Positions 1-8,600 of a DNA stretch of 64,000 nucleotides are shown here, one piece after another (positions within the stretch are counted from its first letter, which is position 1; every line of letters starts with the position of its first letter). The DNA is taken from assembly GCA_045639525.1 (NCBI GenBank), contig JAZUDI010000083.1, positions 41,164 to 105,163 on the forward strand, read 5' to 3'. Origin of the DNA: UBA1181 sp045639525. Its GTDB lineage: Bacteria; Bacteroidota; Bacteroidia; Bacteroidales; Paludibacteraceae. Below the pieces are notes generated by a model. That model was not told the DNA's origin. It searched no databases and saw only the letters and a program-made list of their open reading frames with translations. Made by a program: the position numbers and the translations under genes.

Positions 1-58
1 TTTTGGCGCACTAATTTTTTTATGGGGTACAAAGAATCGTGTTTTGCTGTAATTTCGT

Positions 59-66
59 TATCTTTG
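59..66 (+). promoter_or_regulatory. -7 box for kdsB
   Basis: TATCTTTG matches the Bacteroidota -7 consensus TAnnTTTG and lies 32 nt before the kdsB ATG. No TTTG is present at the usual 19-21 nt distance upstream, so only half of the promoter is supported. Confidence 0.5.
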
Positions 67-98
67 TGGATAGGTGAATTTAATCCTAAGAAATAGTT

Positions 99-863
99 AT
101 GGATAAAAATAAATTTATTGGTATTATACCTGCCAGATACGCCTCCACCCGTTTCCCAGGAAAGCCATTGGTGGAGATTTGTGGAAAGAGTATGATCCGT
201 CGCGTGTACGAACAGGTTTCCCAAATTTTGGATTGTGTCTATGTGGCTACGGACGATGATCGGATATACCAGGCGGTTGAGGCTTTCGGCGGTAAGGCCG
301 TTATGACCTCCGACCAACATAAAAGCGGTACCGACCGTTGCTTCGAAGCCTATAACAAAACGATGTCCGGGAAGGAGATCGTCATTAATATCCAGGGGGA
401 TGAACCCTTTATTCAACCCCAACAGATTCAAGCCTTGTGTGATTGTTTCGACGATCCGACCGCTCAGATCGCCACTTTGGTGAAACCTTTCACGCTGGAG
501 GATGGTGAGGCTGCCTTGTTCAACCCCAATTCTCCTAAGGTGGTGTTGAATAAAAATAGTGAAGCGGTCTATTTCAGCCGCTCTGTCATCCCTTATAAGC
601 GCGGTGCCGAAACGAAAGATTGGTTGTCGCATCACACCTATTACAAACACATTGGCCTCTACGCCTACCGTGCGGATGTTTTGGGTGAGATCACCAAACT
701 TCCCCAGTCCTCATTGGAGTTGACGGAGTCGTTGGAGCAACTTCGTTGGATTGAGAATGGTTACAAGATTAAGGTGGGCGTAACTAAAATGGAGACCATC
801 GGTATCGATACGCCTGAGGATTTGGCGAGAGCGGAGAAGTTTTTGCGCGAGCATCTTAGTTAA
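99..863 (+). CDS. kdsB: 3-deoxy-manno-octulosonate cytidylyltransferase (CMP-Kdo synthetase)
   Basis: Cytosolic enzyme that activates Kdo with CTP to give CMP-Kdo, the donor used by WaaA in lipid A/LPS inner-core assembly. The 254-residue length is typical. The N-terminus has the family nucleotide-binding signature IIPARYASTRFPGKPL (about residues 9-24), and the NIQGDEPF motif near residues 97-104 supplies the metal- and CTP-binding acidic residues. The start is the first ATG after the -7 box. The matching transferase gene (waaA) lies far downstream at 33717, so the pathway is not clustered. The M16-like gene follows after 41 nt on the same strand and may be cotranscribed. Confidence 0.97.
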   Translation: MDKNKFIGIIPARYASTRFPGKPLVEICGKSMIRRVYEQVSQILDCVYVATDDDRIYQAVEAFGGKAVMTSDQHKSGTDRCFEAYNKTMSGKEIVINIQGDEPFIQPQQIQALCDCFDDPTAQIATLVKPFTLEDGEAALFNPNSPKVVLNKNSEAVYFSRSVIPYKRGAETKDWLSHHTYYKHIGLYAYRADVLGEITKLPQSSLELTESLEQLRWIENGYKIKVGVTKMETIGIDTPEDLARAEKFLREHLS

Positions 864-904
864 TGTTTTGATGGTAAATGTTTTAGAGAGATACGCTGAA
901 CGAT

Positions 905-2194
905 ATGGATAGAAAAAATTGTCCGTTGATTAGCCCCGTTTCTGGGGTGGAGTTCCCGAAAGCCGTTGTCCGCCCGTTGGCCAATGGCGCGATGTTGCAC
1001 GAGTTACCCTTTTGCGAGGAGGAGATTGTGCGGGTGGACTGCCTATTCAAGGCGGGTTCCCTCCACCAGTCGCATTTGTTGGAGGCGAGTTTCGCGGGAC
1101 AATTGTTGAATGAGGGAACCTCCCGACACTCATCCGCCGAGGTGGCTGAGATGCTGGATTCCTATGGCGCGATGTTGAGCGTGAGTGTCTCTTACGAAAA
1201 CGCCTGTGTGACGCTCCACTCTTTGAAACGTCACTTGGAGCCGATGCTTCGCCTCCTTTCGGAGATTATTACGGATCCTCTCTATGGAGAGAAGGAGTTC
1301 GTGACCTATTTGAATAAAAGAAAACAACAATATTTGATCCAACAGGAGAAGGTGACCACACTTGCGTCCCGCAATATGAATGCGGCGTTGTATGGTCCGA
1401 AAAGTCTCTATGGCACTGTGGCCCAATTATCCGATTACGACCAATTGAATGTGGCGTGGATAAGGGAATTTCATCGCAAACGCTATGTGATGCGCGGATG
1501 CGATATCATTCTTTCCGGTAAGGTGGATGATGCGGTCAGAAGGGTGATGGAGCAGACGTTGGGATCCATCCAAACTGCCGATCCGGCTCCGCTGCCGGAT
1601 AGTATCTATGAGTGGGATGAATTGAACAAGACCTACTGTTTCCACGAGAAGGCGGAGAGTGTTCAGTCGGCCATTTATATGGGTAGAAAGGTGATGTCGG
1701 CGAAAGATCCCCGATTCCACCAATTCTCGGTCTTGAATACGCTTTTAGGTGGTTATTTCGGTAGCCGTCTGATGATGAATATCCGGGAGGAGAAGGGCTA
1801 TACCTATGGAATCGGTTCCTATCTGCTGACGCAGCCGCAGTCGGGCCGTTTTATCATATCCACCCAAACGGCGACGCAATTTGTGGAGCCGACCCTCGCC
1901 GAAATCGAGAAGGAGCTGAAAAAACTGCGTGAGACACCTGTCTCGGAAGATGAACTGAACGAGGTGCGCAGTTATATGTTGGGAGAGAACGCCAGGGTAG
2001 TGGATGGCTCGTTCTCCTTTGTCGACGCCTATATCTCTTTCTTGTCGTTGGGTGTAGAGGGCAGTGAATTCTACAAGGAGAGTAGTCGGTCGATCCTATC
2101 GGTCACATCGGAAGATCTGATGGAGTTGGCCAACCAATATTTTGACAGGAGTCAGTTTTGCATCTCCGTGGCGGGAAAAAAGATGGAGGACTGA
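905..2194 (+). CDS. M16 (insulinase-type) peptidase homologue lacking the zinc motif
   Basis: A 429-residue protein with the two-lobed M16 architecture. The N-terminal half contains the segment LLNEGTSRHSSAEVAEMLDSYGA (about residues 66-88), which aligns with the family region following the zinc site. The C-terminal half contains the GGYFGSRLMMNIREEKGYTYGIGS region, typical of the second M16 domain. The catalytic HxxEH motif expected before NEGT is absent (the sequence reads FAGQLLNEGT), so the protein is probably non-catalytic, like the inactive partner subunits of other M16 enzymes. No signal peptide is obvious. It sits 41 nt after kdsB with no recognisable promoter of its own. No catalytic partner gene is visible next to it. 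Confidence 0.85.
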   Translation: MDRKNCPLISPVSGVEFPKAVVRPLANGAMLHELPFCEEEIVRVDCLFKAGSLHQSHLLEASFAGQLLNEGTSRHSSAEVAEMLDSYGAMLSVSVSYENACVTLHSLKRHLEPMLRLLSEIITDPLYGEKEFVTYLNKRKQQYLIQQEKVTTLASRNMNAALYGPKSLYGTVAQLSDYDQLNVAWIREFHRKRYVMRGCDIILSGKVDDAVRRVMEQTLGSIQTADPAPLPDSIYEWDELNKTYCFHEKAESVQSAIYMGRKVMSAKDPRFHQFSVLNTLLGGYFGSRLMMNIREEKGYTYGIGSYLLTQPQSGRFIISTQTATQFVEPTLAEIEKELKKLRETPVSEDELNEVRSYMLGENARVVDGSFSFVDAYISFLSLGVEGSEFYKESSRSILSVTSEDLMELANQYFDRSQFCISVAGKKMED

Positions 2195-2278
2195 ATCCAC
2201 AATAGCGGTGTTGGGGCATTTGCTATGGTAAATACTTTTTTTCGTTGAAAATAATAGGCTGGGAATATCCCTTCTTTA

Positions 2279-2286
2279 TAGTTTTG
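2279..2286 (+). promoter_or_regulatory. -7 box for the PqqD/ATP-grasp/decarboxylase cluster
   Basis: TAGTTTTG fits TAnnTTTG and lies 22 nt before the PqqD-like start. No TTTG lies at the usual distance upstream. The 114-nt gap after the M16-like gene supports a new transcription unit here. Confidence 0.4.
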
Positions 2287-2308
2287 TGGCGATGTAATCG
2301 TATGTGTT

Positions 2309-2551
2309 ATGGGTTTGACCAGTGGAATGATAATAAATGAATCGGGTTATGTTTTTAACACGCTGACGGGTGAGAGTTTCTCCATCAATCAGACGGCAAA
2401 GGCTGTGTTGTCCCTGTTGGAACAGGGACACTCCAAATCGGAGATATATCAACAATTGTTGGCTGAATATGAGGTGGATGGATCCTCCTTGGAGGCTGAT
2501 TTGGACGATTTTTTTTATTTGCTACGTAAATTTAGAATGTTGGAGGGATAA
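2309..2551 (+). CDS. PqqD-family small protein
   Basis: An 80-residue protein resembling PqqD/RRE-type domains: an N-terminal beta-hairpin (IINESGYVFNTLTGESFSIN), then helices (TAKAVLSLLEQGHSKSEIYQQLL) and a final acidic helix. PqqD-like folds usually bind a precursor peptide and present it to a modifying enzyme; some small proteins in related clusters act as carriers. It has no serine in a DSL context, so it does not look like an acyl carrier protein. It is the first gene of a compact cluster, and its stop codon overlaps the ATP-grasp start by one base (TAATG). No precursor peptide is evident next to it, so the substrate is unknown. Confidence 0.75.
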   Translation: MGLTSGMIINESGYVFNTLTGESFSINQTAKAVLSLLEQGHSKSEIYQQLLAEYEVDGSSLEADLDDFFYLLRKFRMLEG

Positions 2552-3591
2552 TGAAACGGTTGGTGATAGCGATTAGCGGTATGAACGCCACGGACAATCC
2601 AGGTCCAGGCGTGGGCGTGGCGAGGAGCCTTCGAGAATCGTCGCTACCCAATCTGCGTATCGTCGGTCTCTGCTACGGCTCTATGGAGTCGGGCGCCTAT
2701 CTCAACGACATCGTTGATGCCTCCTACTTGTTGCCATATCCCAGCGAAGGGGTCCAGCCCTTCTTGGAACGGTTGCTTTATATCCACGAGAAAGAGCATG
2801 TGGATATTGTCATCCCAAATTTAGATGCTGAACTCTTCACTTTCATCAAAATCAAGGATCGGTTGGCCGAGGCGGGAATCCGTATGTGTTTGCCCTCCAT
2901 GGAACAGTTTGATATCCGACAGAAATCCAGATTGCCCAAGTTTGGCGAAGAGGCGGGATTCCATGTGCCCAAATCTGTTATTTGTAACTCGGTGGAGGAT
3001 CTGCTCTCTCCATTGAATGAAGTGGCCTATCCCGTGATGATGAAGGGTAGTTTTTATGAGGCCTATTACGCCAATAACCCGGAACAGGCGATCTCCTACT
3101 TTTGGACTTTGTTGGGGAAGTGGGGAGCGCCTGTCATCCTGCAACAGTATGTGCGGGGCAGTGAGTTCAATGTGATCGGTGTGGGGGACGGCAAGGGAAA
3201 TCTGCTATCTTGTGTGGCGATGCATAAGCAGCTTATCACGGATAAGGGAAAGGCTTGGGCGGGCGTTACCATTCAAGACCAGGCGTTGATTGACCAAGCG
3301 AGCCGTTTTGTTGAGGCTACGCAATGGATGGGCGCTTTTGAATTGGAGTTGTTGAGGGGCGAAGACGGCGTGCTTTACCTCATCGAAATAAATCCTCGTA
3401 TCCCTGCATGGGTCTATTTGGCAACCGCGGCGGGCGAGAACATTCCCGAACAGGTTGCCCGGTTGGCCATGGGCGAGTCTCCCACGCGCGTGGAGCGGTA
3501 TGATGTGGGGAAAATGTTTATCCGATACTCTTGGGATATGATTGTGGACCAATCCCGTTTTGGACTATTTTCAGTGAAAGGAGAGATGTGA
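2551..3591 (+). CDS. ATP-grasp ligase
   Basis: A 346-residue protein of the ATP-grasp superfamily, related to the carbamoyl-phosphate-synthase-type ligases that join a carboxylate to an amine or thiol through an acyl phosphate. Visible elements are the lid strand YPVMMKGSFYEAYYA (about residues 160-174), the ATP-clamping segment VILQQYVRGSEFNVIGVGDG (about 195-214), and the metal-binding strand ending LIEINPRIPAW (about 278-288), with the expected Glu and Asn. It is translationally coupled to the PqqD-like gene and separated by 2 nt from the decarboxylase. The three together suggest that an amino acid is activated, attached and then decarboxylated. That order is inference, by analogy with the BtrJ/BtrK pair of butirosin biosynthesis. 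Confidence 0.85.
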   Translation: MKRLVIAISGMNATDNPGPGVGVARSLRESSLPNLRIVGLCYGSMESGAYLNDIVDASYLLPYPSEGVQPFLERLLYIHEKEHVDIVIPNLDAELFTFIKIKDRLAEAGIRMCLPSMEQFDIRQKSRLPKFGEEAGFHVPKSVICNSVEDLLSPLNEVAYPVMMKGSFYEAYYANNPEQAISYFWTLLGKWGAPVILQQYVRGSEFNVIGVGDGKGNLLSCVAMHKQLITDKGKAWAGVTIQDQALIDQASRFVEATQWMGAFELELLRGEDGVLYLIEINPRIPAWVYLATAAGENIPEQVARLAMGESPTRVERYDVGKMFIRYSWDMIVDQSRFGLFSVKGEM

Positions 3592-3593
3592 TT

Positions 3594-4922
3594 ATGGAAA
3601 AGAAACGATATGAACGACCCCTTTTGAAGCGGATTGTACCGACAATGCCGGGCAAGACGGGGCAAAATACCAACGCTGTGGCTCAAACCGAGATCGACGG
3701 TGTTCCATTGGAGGGGTTGCGGGAGCGTTTCGGCTCACCGCTTTTTGTCTTTTCGGAGAGCCGTTTGCGAAAAAATATCAGGGAGGCGAAACAAGCCTTT
3801 TCAACCCGTTACCCCGAAGTGCGTTTCGCATGGTCGTATAAGACCAATTACCTCAATTCGATATGCTCCTTGTTCCACGAGGAGGGCTCTTGGGCCGAGG
3901 TGGTATCTGGCTTTGAGTATGATAAGGCGATCCAAAACGGAGTCGCCTCCAATCGCATCATCTTCAATGGACCCTCGAAAAGCGAGGCAGACCTGTTGAA
4001 GGCGATGAGAGGGGATAGCCTGATCCATATAGATAATACGGAGGAGTTACGAATGCTGACCAATTTGGCGGTTGCGGAGGGGATTCGTCCCCGTGTTGCG
4101 ATCCGTGTCAATTTGGATGCGGGTATATATCCCGCTTGGAGTCGTTTTGGCTTTAATTTGGAGTCTGGGCAGGCTTGGGACGCTTTGGAAAAAATCGCCT
4201 CTGAAAATCGGCTGTCGTGCGTGGGATTGCATTGCCACATCGGCACCTTTATCCAGACTGTGAATGCTTATCGGGTGGAGACGGAGAAGATGGCTGCTCT
4301 CGCCTTGGACGCTATGACGAAATTGGGCTTGCCGATCTCCTATTTGGACCTGGGAGGTGGTTTCGCCTCTAAAAACTCTTTGAAATCCTCCTATTTGACA
4401 GGGGAAGATCTCTGTCCCTCTTTCGATGATTATGCGGAGGCGATCACCTCGGTGTTGAGGCGTGTGAAATTTCCGGGGGATAAAAAGATGCTCCTCTTCT
4501 TTGAGACGGGAAGAGCGTTGGTGGACAATGCGGGCTTTTTGCTCTCATCGGTCATTACCAACAAGCGTATGGCGGACGGAAGGCTCAACACGGTCATTGA
4601 CGCGGGTGTGAACTTGTTGTTCACTTCGTTCTGGTATAACCATAAGGTGACCACCACCTACGACAATGTGGCACTGATGGAACCAACCACGCTTTGTGGC
4701 CCTCTTTGTATGAATATCGACGTGATCAGGGATAATGTCCTGTTGCCCCCTTTGAAACGCAATGATTTGGTGTTGATCCACTATGTCGGCGCTTACAATG
4801 TGACGCAGTGGATGCAGTTCATCACGATGCGCCCGAAGGTGGTGATGGTAAAGGAGAATGGTGAGGTGCAATTGTTGCGCGACGCGGAGACATTGGCGGA
4901 TATTAATCGAATGGAACATTGA
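3594..4922 (+). CDS. type III PLP-dependent decarboxylase (diaminopimelate/ornithine decarboxylase fold)
   Basis: A 442-residue alanine-racemase-fold decarboxylase. Visible motifs are the PLP lysine Lys83 in AWSYKTNY, His215 in GLHCHIGT, the phosphate-binding GGG at 254-256, ETGR at 304-307 (EPGR in most relatives), the substrate-side Cys372 in GPLCMNID, and Tyr401 in GAY. The start is the ATG at 3594, preceded by an AAAGGAGAG sequence, rather than the in-frame codon inside the ATP-grasp gene. The organism probably has a separate housekeeping LysA, because this copy departs at the EPGR and C-E-S-D motifs and is locked into the cluster. The substrate could be an amino acid held on another protein. 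True diaminopimelate decarboxylation cannot be excluded. Confidence 0.85.
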   Translation: MEKKRYERPLLKRIVPTMPGKTGQNTNAVAQTEIDGVPLEGLRERFGSPLFVFSESRLRKNIREAKQAFSTRYPEVRFAWSYKTNYLNSICSLFHEEGSWAEVVSGFEYDKAIQNGVASNRIIFNGPSKSEADLLKAMRGDSLIHIDNTEELRMLTNLAVAEGIRPRVAIRVNLDAGIYPAWSRFGFNLESGQAWDALEKIASENRLSCVGLHCHIGTFIQTVNAYRVETEKMAALALDAMTKLGLPISYLDLGGGFASKNSLKSSYLTGEDLCPSFDDYAEAITSVLRRVKFPGDKKMLLFFETGRALVDNAGFLLSSVITNKRMADGRLNTVIDAGVNLLFTSFWYNHKVTTTYDNVALMEPTTLCGPLCMNIDVIRDNVLLPPLKRNDLVLIHYVGAYNVTQWMQFITMRPKVVMVKENGEVQLLRDAETLADINRMEH

Positions 4923-7054
4923 TGGGTGATTCAATGAAGATATGGTTGCGGAGCATACGGAATAGCTATTCCTCGTTGGTCTTTTCCCGTGACACCTGGG
5001 TGGGCGTCGCGTTGCTTTGTGTGACCTTTCTCTATCCCCTTTCTGGCCTCTGTGGTCTGTTTTGCGCATTAATGGTGAATGGTGTGGCCTCTCTTCTCTC
5101 ATTGGATAAATTCAAAATGGAGAATGGCATATATGGCTTTAATGCGGTGATTTTAGGACTCGCCATGGGTGCGCTTTCCCCCCCGAACGCCATGCTTCTA
5201 TTCCTGCTGATTGTCGCCTCTTTGATGCTCCTTTTGTGTATGGTGGGTTGGGAGGTTCTCTTCGCAAAGAGTCATCTTCCTTATTTGGTATTCCCCTTTT
5301 TGTTCACTTTGTGGATCTTGTTGCTGATGATGCAACAGCGTGAAGGGGCTTTTTTTGTCGATTGTGTCTTGGGAGACCATGTCGGCATTTTAGGTTGGGG
5401 CGATTTCTCTTTATCATCTGTTTCCGACCATACGATATGGCTCTCTTTGCCAGAGTTGGTGAGTGAATATTTTATCAGTTTGAGCAGTATTCTCTTTCGA
5501 CAAGATGTCTTTTTGGGCCTTGTGATGGCCGTTGTTTTATTGTGCCATTCCCGTATCGCCTTTTTGTTCACTTGGATAACGCACATTGCCGCGTTCCTTC
5601 TATTTGATGGATTGGGGTTGGATTCCTTCCATATTCCTTATGCCTGCTTCGGGTTCAATTTTACCTTGGCGACCTTGGCCTTGTCTTGCTATTTGGTTCC
5701 TTCGAAGCGTGCGGTTCTCTATTCGTTATTGTTGATACCCGTTCTGATGGTGATGGTTTTCGCTACCACCAGAGGATTGACCTATTTAAATTTGCCCGCT
5801 TTCTCATCCGCTTTCTGTTGTGTGACCTTGCTCTTTTTGGTGATGGTCCGACAGGGGAATGGCCGTTATGTACCCCGTTTGTCCTACTTCTTGGAGCGTA
5901 CGCCGGAGGAGAATCTCTATAACAACCAAACCAACGAGCGGCGCTTCCTTTGGTATCATTACCATCCATTCTCTTTGCCCTTTTACGGCGAGTGGCGTGT
6001 CTCACAAGGAGTGGATGGCGCCTATACGCACCAAGGTCTTTGGCGAGATGCGCTTGATTTTGTGATAGAATTGGATGGGTCCCAATACAAAGATCGTGGA
6101 GATTCGTTGGGTGATTACTATTGTTATGGGAAGCCCGTCTTGGCCGCTGCCGACGGTGAGGTGGTCTGCGTGGAGAATAGTGTGGGGGATAATCCTATCG
6201 GTGTAAGCAATAGGAGGCAGAATTGGGGAAACTATGTGGTGATCAAGCATTGGGATGGCTGTTATTCCTTGCTGGCGCATTTGAAGCGTGATTCTTTCGT
6301 CTGTTCAGTGGGACAGCGGGTGAAGCGGGGGGATGAATTGGCACTGTGCGGAAATTCAGGTCTCTCTCCCTATCCACACTTGCATTTCCAATTCCAAGCC
6401 TCTCCTGTGGTTGGGGCGCCCACCATACAATATCCTTTCGTGAATTATTTGCGAAAAGTGGGGGTGACGGAGCAGTTGGTGCCTTGTCAGTTCCCTTTGG
6501 AGGGTGAGACGGTGAAGAACCTCTCTATTTGCGCACGCGGACGACACTATCAACTCTATGTCGGTCAATCCATATCCGTCACTTCCGACCGTTATGGCGA
6601 GGAGACTTGGTATGTCGGTGAGGCGTATGGATATCGTTTCGTCGAAGATAGAAAGCGTGGTGCGAAGGCTTGGTTTGCCTTGAACGAAGGACTCTTTGAA
6701 TTCCAGCGTTATGAGGGATCGGAACACTGTGGTTTATATCATTTCTTCTTGTCTAACTATAAAGTTATTACGACGGATGAGGAGGCGTGGTCGTTGTCGG
6801 AGGAGTTGTCCCTAGCGATTAGACGAACTGGTTGGGTGGGGTATCTCTTGGATTTCATCGCACCGTTCAAATCTTGTGTGAAGAGCGGTTTTTCTGCGCA
6901 ATGGAGTGCGAAGGAGTGTGTGACGGATGCGCTGATTGTCACCTCGATTGGGGGACGTGAACGCCGTGTGACAAAATATAGAACAACTTTTGAAGGAGAG
7001 GATACCCTTGTCGTGTCTGGTGATTCGGATTTTTCCATGCGGATTGCTTTATAA
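4922..7054 (+). CDS. urea-transporter-like membrane protein fused to an M23 peptidase domain
   Basis: A 710-residue fusion. Residues about 20-310 are strongly hydrophobic and carry two urea-transporter-type repeats (GIYGFNAVILGLAMGAL near 69-85 and a second GFNFTLATLAL near 244-254). Residues about 350-500 form an M23/LytM-like domain with a modified first zinc motif (His370 to Asp379, wider than HxxxD), His453, and a final HLH (His486, His488) in PHLHF. A further beta-rich region of about 200 residues follows. The ATG at 4922 overlaps the decarboxylase stop (TGATG). UT proteins are urea channels and M23 domains act on peptidoglycan or peptides. In this context it might export or process the cluster product, but that is inference. 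The widened zinc motif may weaken catalysis. Confidence 0.85.
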   Translation: MGDSMKIWLRSIRNSYSSLVFSRDTWVGVALLCVTFLYPLSGLCGLFCALMVNGVASLLSLDKFKMENGIYGFNAVILGLAMGALSPPNAMLLFLLIVASLMLLLCMVGWEVLFAKSHLPYLVFPFLFTLWILLLMMQQREGAFFVDCVLGDHVGILGWGDFSLSSVSDHTIWLSLPELVSEYFISLSSILFRQDVFLGLVMAVVLLCHSRIAFLFTWITHIAAFLLFDGLGLDSFHIPYACFGFNFTLATLALSCYLVPSKRAVLYSLLLIPVLMVMVFATTRGLTYLNLPAFSSAFCCVTLLFLVMVRQGNGRYVPRLSYFLERTPEENLYNNQTNERRFLWYHYHPFSLPFYGEWRVSQGVDGAYTHQGLWRDALDFVIELDGSQYKDRGDSLGDYYCYGKPVLAAADGEVVCVENSVGDNPIGVSNRRQNWGNYVVIKHWDGCYSLLAHLKRDSFVCSVGQRVKRGDELALCGNSGLSPYPHLHFQFQASPVVGAPTIQYPFVNYLRKVGVTEQLVPCQFPLEGETVKNLSICARGRHYQLYVGQSISVTSDRYGEETWYVGEAYGYRFVEDRKRGAKAWFALNEGLFEFQRYEGSEHCGLYHFFLSNYKVITTDEEAWSLSEELSLAIRRTGWVGYLLDFIAPFKSCVKSGFSAQWSAKECVTDALIVTSIGGRERRVTKYRTTFEGEDTLVVSGDSDFSMRIAL

Positions 7055-7059
7055 CGAGG

Positions 7060-7090
7060 TTTGACATCTCCTCTCTTTTTTTTATTTTTG
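7060..7090 (+). promoter_or_regulatory. Bacteroidota promoter for the outer-membrane protein/TPR pair
   Basis: TTTG (7060-7063), a 19-nt spacer and TATTTTTG (7083-7090) match the sigma-ABfr consensus at both boxes with correct spacing. The box ends 13 nt before the ATG of the next gene. The last two genes of the cluster can therefore be transcribed separately. Confidence 0.75.
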
Positions 7091-7103
7091 CATAGATAAT
7101 ACC

Positions 7104-8600
7104 ATGAAAAAGAACTTTGTCCATATCGTGTTGTTACTTGTGACGTTCGCCCTTTCGGTGAATGTATGGGGACAATATTGCTTGGATGCGACGGATGGAC
7201 GTTATGCGAAGTTCCTCTCTGATCGTGGTATAGGTGTCTCCCTTTATGAACAGGGGAGATTTCTTGATGCGGTTCCCTATTTGGAGTCGGCGCATGAACT
7301 CTGTCCGACGGATTCTGTTCTGTGCGAGTATCTCTATTTCTCTTACAAAAACACATTGCGGAATATGGATGCGAACAGCATCTTCAGTTCCGTTCCCGCC
7401 GCTTCCGTCGCCGCCTATGGACTCAAAAGTCATCGGCCAGTATCCTCTATATATGCGGAGGGAGGAGCCCTTTTTGCTGATAATAAAACATATTGGGATG
7501 ATTCGTACATTTACTTCGAAAGATATGTGGTTGGAAATGGTGGTTTCGCATCAGTGGATCTCTCCAATGAAATAGGATCGTTCTGTGAATTGTCGCATCA
7601 TATTGGAGTGACTACCCGAACCAATCCTGTTGAGATGAAGAGTTCCAATAACACCTACTTCAATCTTCGGTCGAAATATGTAGGCTTTGAGTATGAGGTG
7701 AATGCCCAGATTAATCTCTCCTCTCGATGGAAGGTTACTCCTTTCGCAAGGGTGGGTGTGGAGACTTACGATTTGATCTCCTTCTCTTTGGATACGGTGG
7801 TGAAGAGTGCGAAAGAGGCCAGCGACTGGGGTAGTCTCAATGAGTGGGATTGGAATAAACCTGCTCCTGAGGGATGGAGCGATCCAAACACTCCGTCGTG
7901 GAACAATCAGCCCTGGGGCGGCTATCCGATGTGGCCGGGTATGTACTATCCCTATCCATTCAATCCCAACTGGGGCAATGTGGATTATCCAACCTATGGT
8001 CCAGATTTTTGGACTCATTTAAACCAAATTTCTTATTCGTACTCCCATAAATCGGAACGTCAAAGTCGATGGGACATAATGGTGGGATGCAGTCTCGCCT
8101 ACACTTATGGCAAACATGTCGCTAATGCCGATTTTTCCTATTTTCATGGGGAAAACCTATATGTTTGGCAGGCGGGGCTGTCGTATAAAATCCATCCCAT
8201 GGGAAATGTGAATCTATACTTGCTACCGAGGATTTCCTATATTTGCCGAAGGGGTGGCCCCCAGTATGAGAAATTGCCGGGAAGTTTCTTGGCGGAGATT
8301 GTATGTGGCGGTAAGATCTATAAAAATTTATGGGGTAGCGCCTCTTTCCTTTATGGCAACGTCTGTGATTATCACGATAGAGATAGCCATATCTTTTATT
8401 CCCTATCTTGCGAAACAAAATTAAGATCATCCGCACAGTTGATCTATTTGCTGAACAATCATTTGAGTCTTATTCTTACTTACAAATATGTCCGAAAAAA
8501 GTCGAACTTTTTCTCGGTGGATAAGGATGGTTATTCCGAATTGAAGCCTTATGGACAAAACGATAATGTGATAGCGGGAGGTGTGCAATGGAATTTTTAG
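7104..8600 (+). CDS. exported protein with N-terminal TPR-like motif and probable outer-membrane beta-barrel
   Basis: A 498-residue protein with a clear signal peptide (residues 1-23, ending NVWGQ). Residues about 45-80 form one TPR-like helical pair (YEQGRFLDAVPYLESAHELCP). The remainder alternates polar and aromatic strands and ends in Phe (GGVQWNF*), as in outer-membrane barrels. Residues about 247-306 are an insertion rich in Trp, Pro, Tyr, Gly and Asn, probably a surface loop. I do not recognise a named family with confidence; it has a general likeness to YaiO-type barrels. It overlaps the following TPR gene by 13 nt, so the two are translationally coupled. Confidence 0.7.
   Translation: MKKNFVHIVLLLVTFALSVNVWGQYCLDATDGRYAKFLSDRGIGVSLYEQGRFLDAVPYLESAHELCPTDSVLCEYLYFSYKNTLRNMDANSIFSSVPAASVAAYGLKSHRPVSSIYAEGGALFADNKTYWDDSYIYFERYVVGNGGFASVDLSNEIGSFCELSHHIGVTTRTNPVEMKSSNNTYFNLRSKYVGFEYEVNAQINLSSRWKVTPFARVGVETYDLISFSLDTVVKSAKEASDWGSLNEWDWNKPAPEGWSDPNTPSWNNQPWGGYPMWPGMYYPYPFNPNWGNVDYPTYGPDFWTHLNQISYSYSHKSERQSRWDIMVGCSLAYTYGKHVANADFSYFHGENLYVWQAGLSYKIHPMGNVNLYLLPRISYICRRGGPQYEKLPGSFLAEIVCGGKIYKNLWGSASFLYGNVCDYHDRDSHIFYSLSCETKLRSSAQLIYLLNNHLSLILTYKYVRKKSNFFSVDKDGYSELKPYGQNDNVIAGGVQWNF

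Noticed and set aside
1130..1723. Two long minus-strand frames inside the M16-like gene
   Set aside because: Shadows of the plus-strand coding region; their His/Arg/Leu-rich composition is typical of antisense frames.
2551..4922. Assignment of the ATP-grasp/decarboxylase pair to lysine biosynthesis
   Set aside because: No other lys genes lie nearby, the decarboxylase motifs are diverged, and both are tightly coupled to a PqqD-like gene, so a housekeeping lysine role is less likely.
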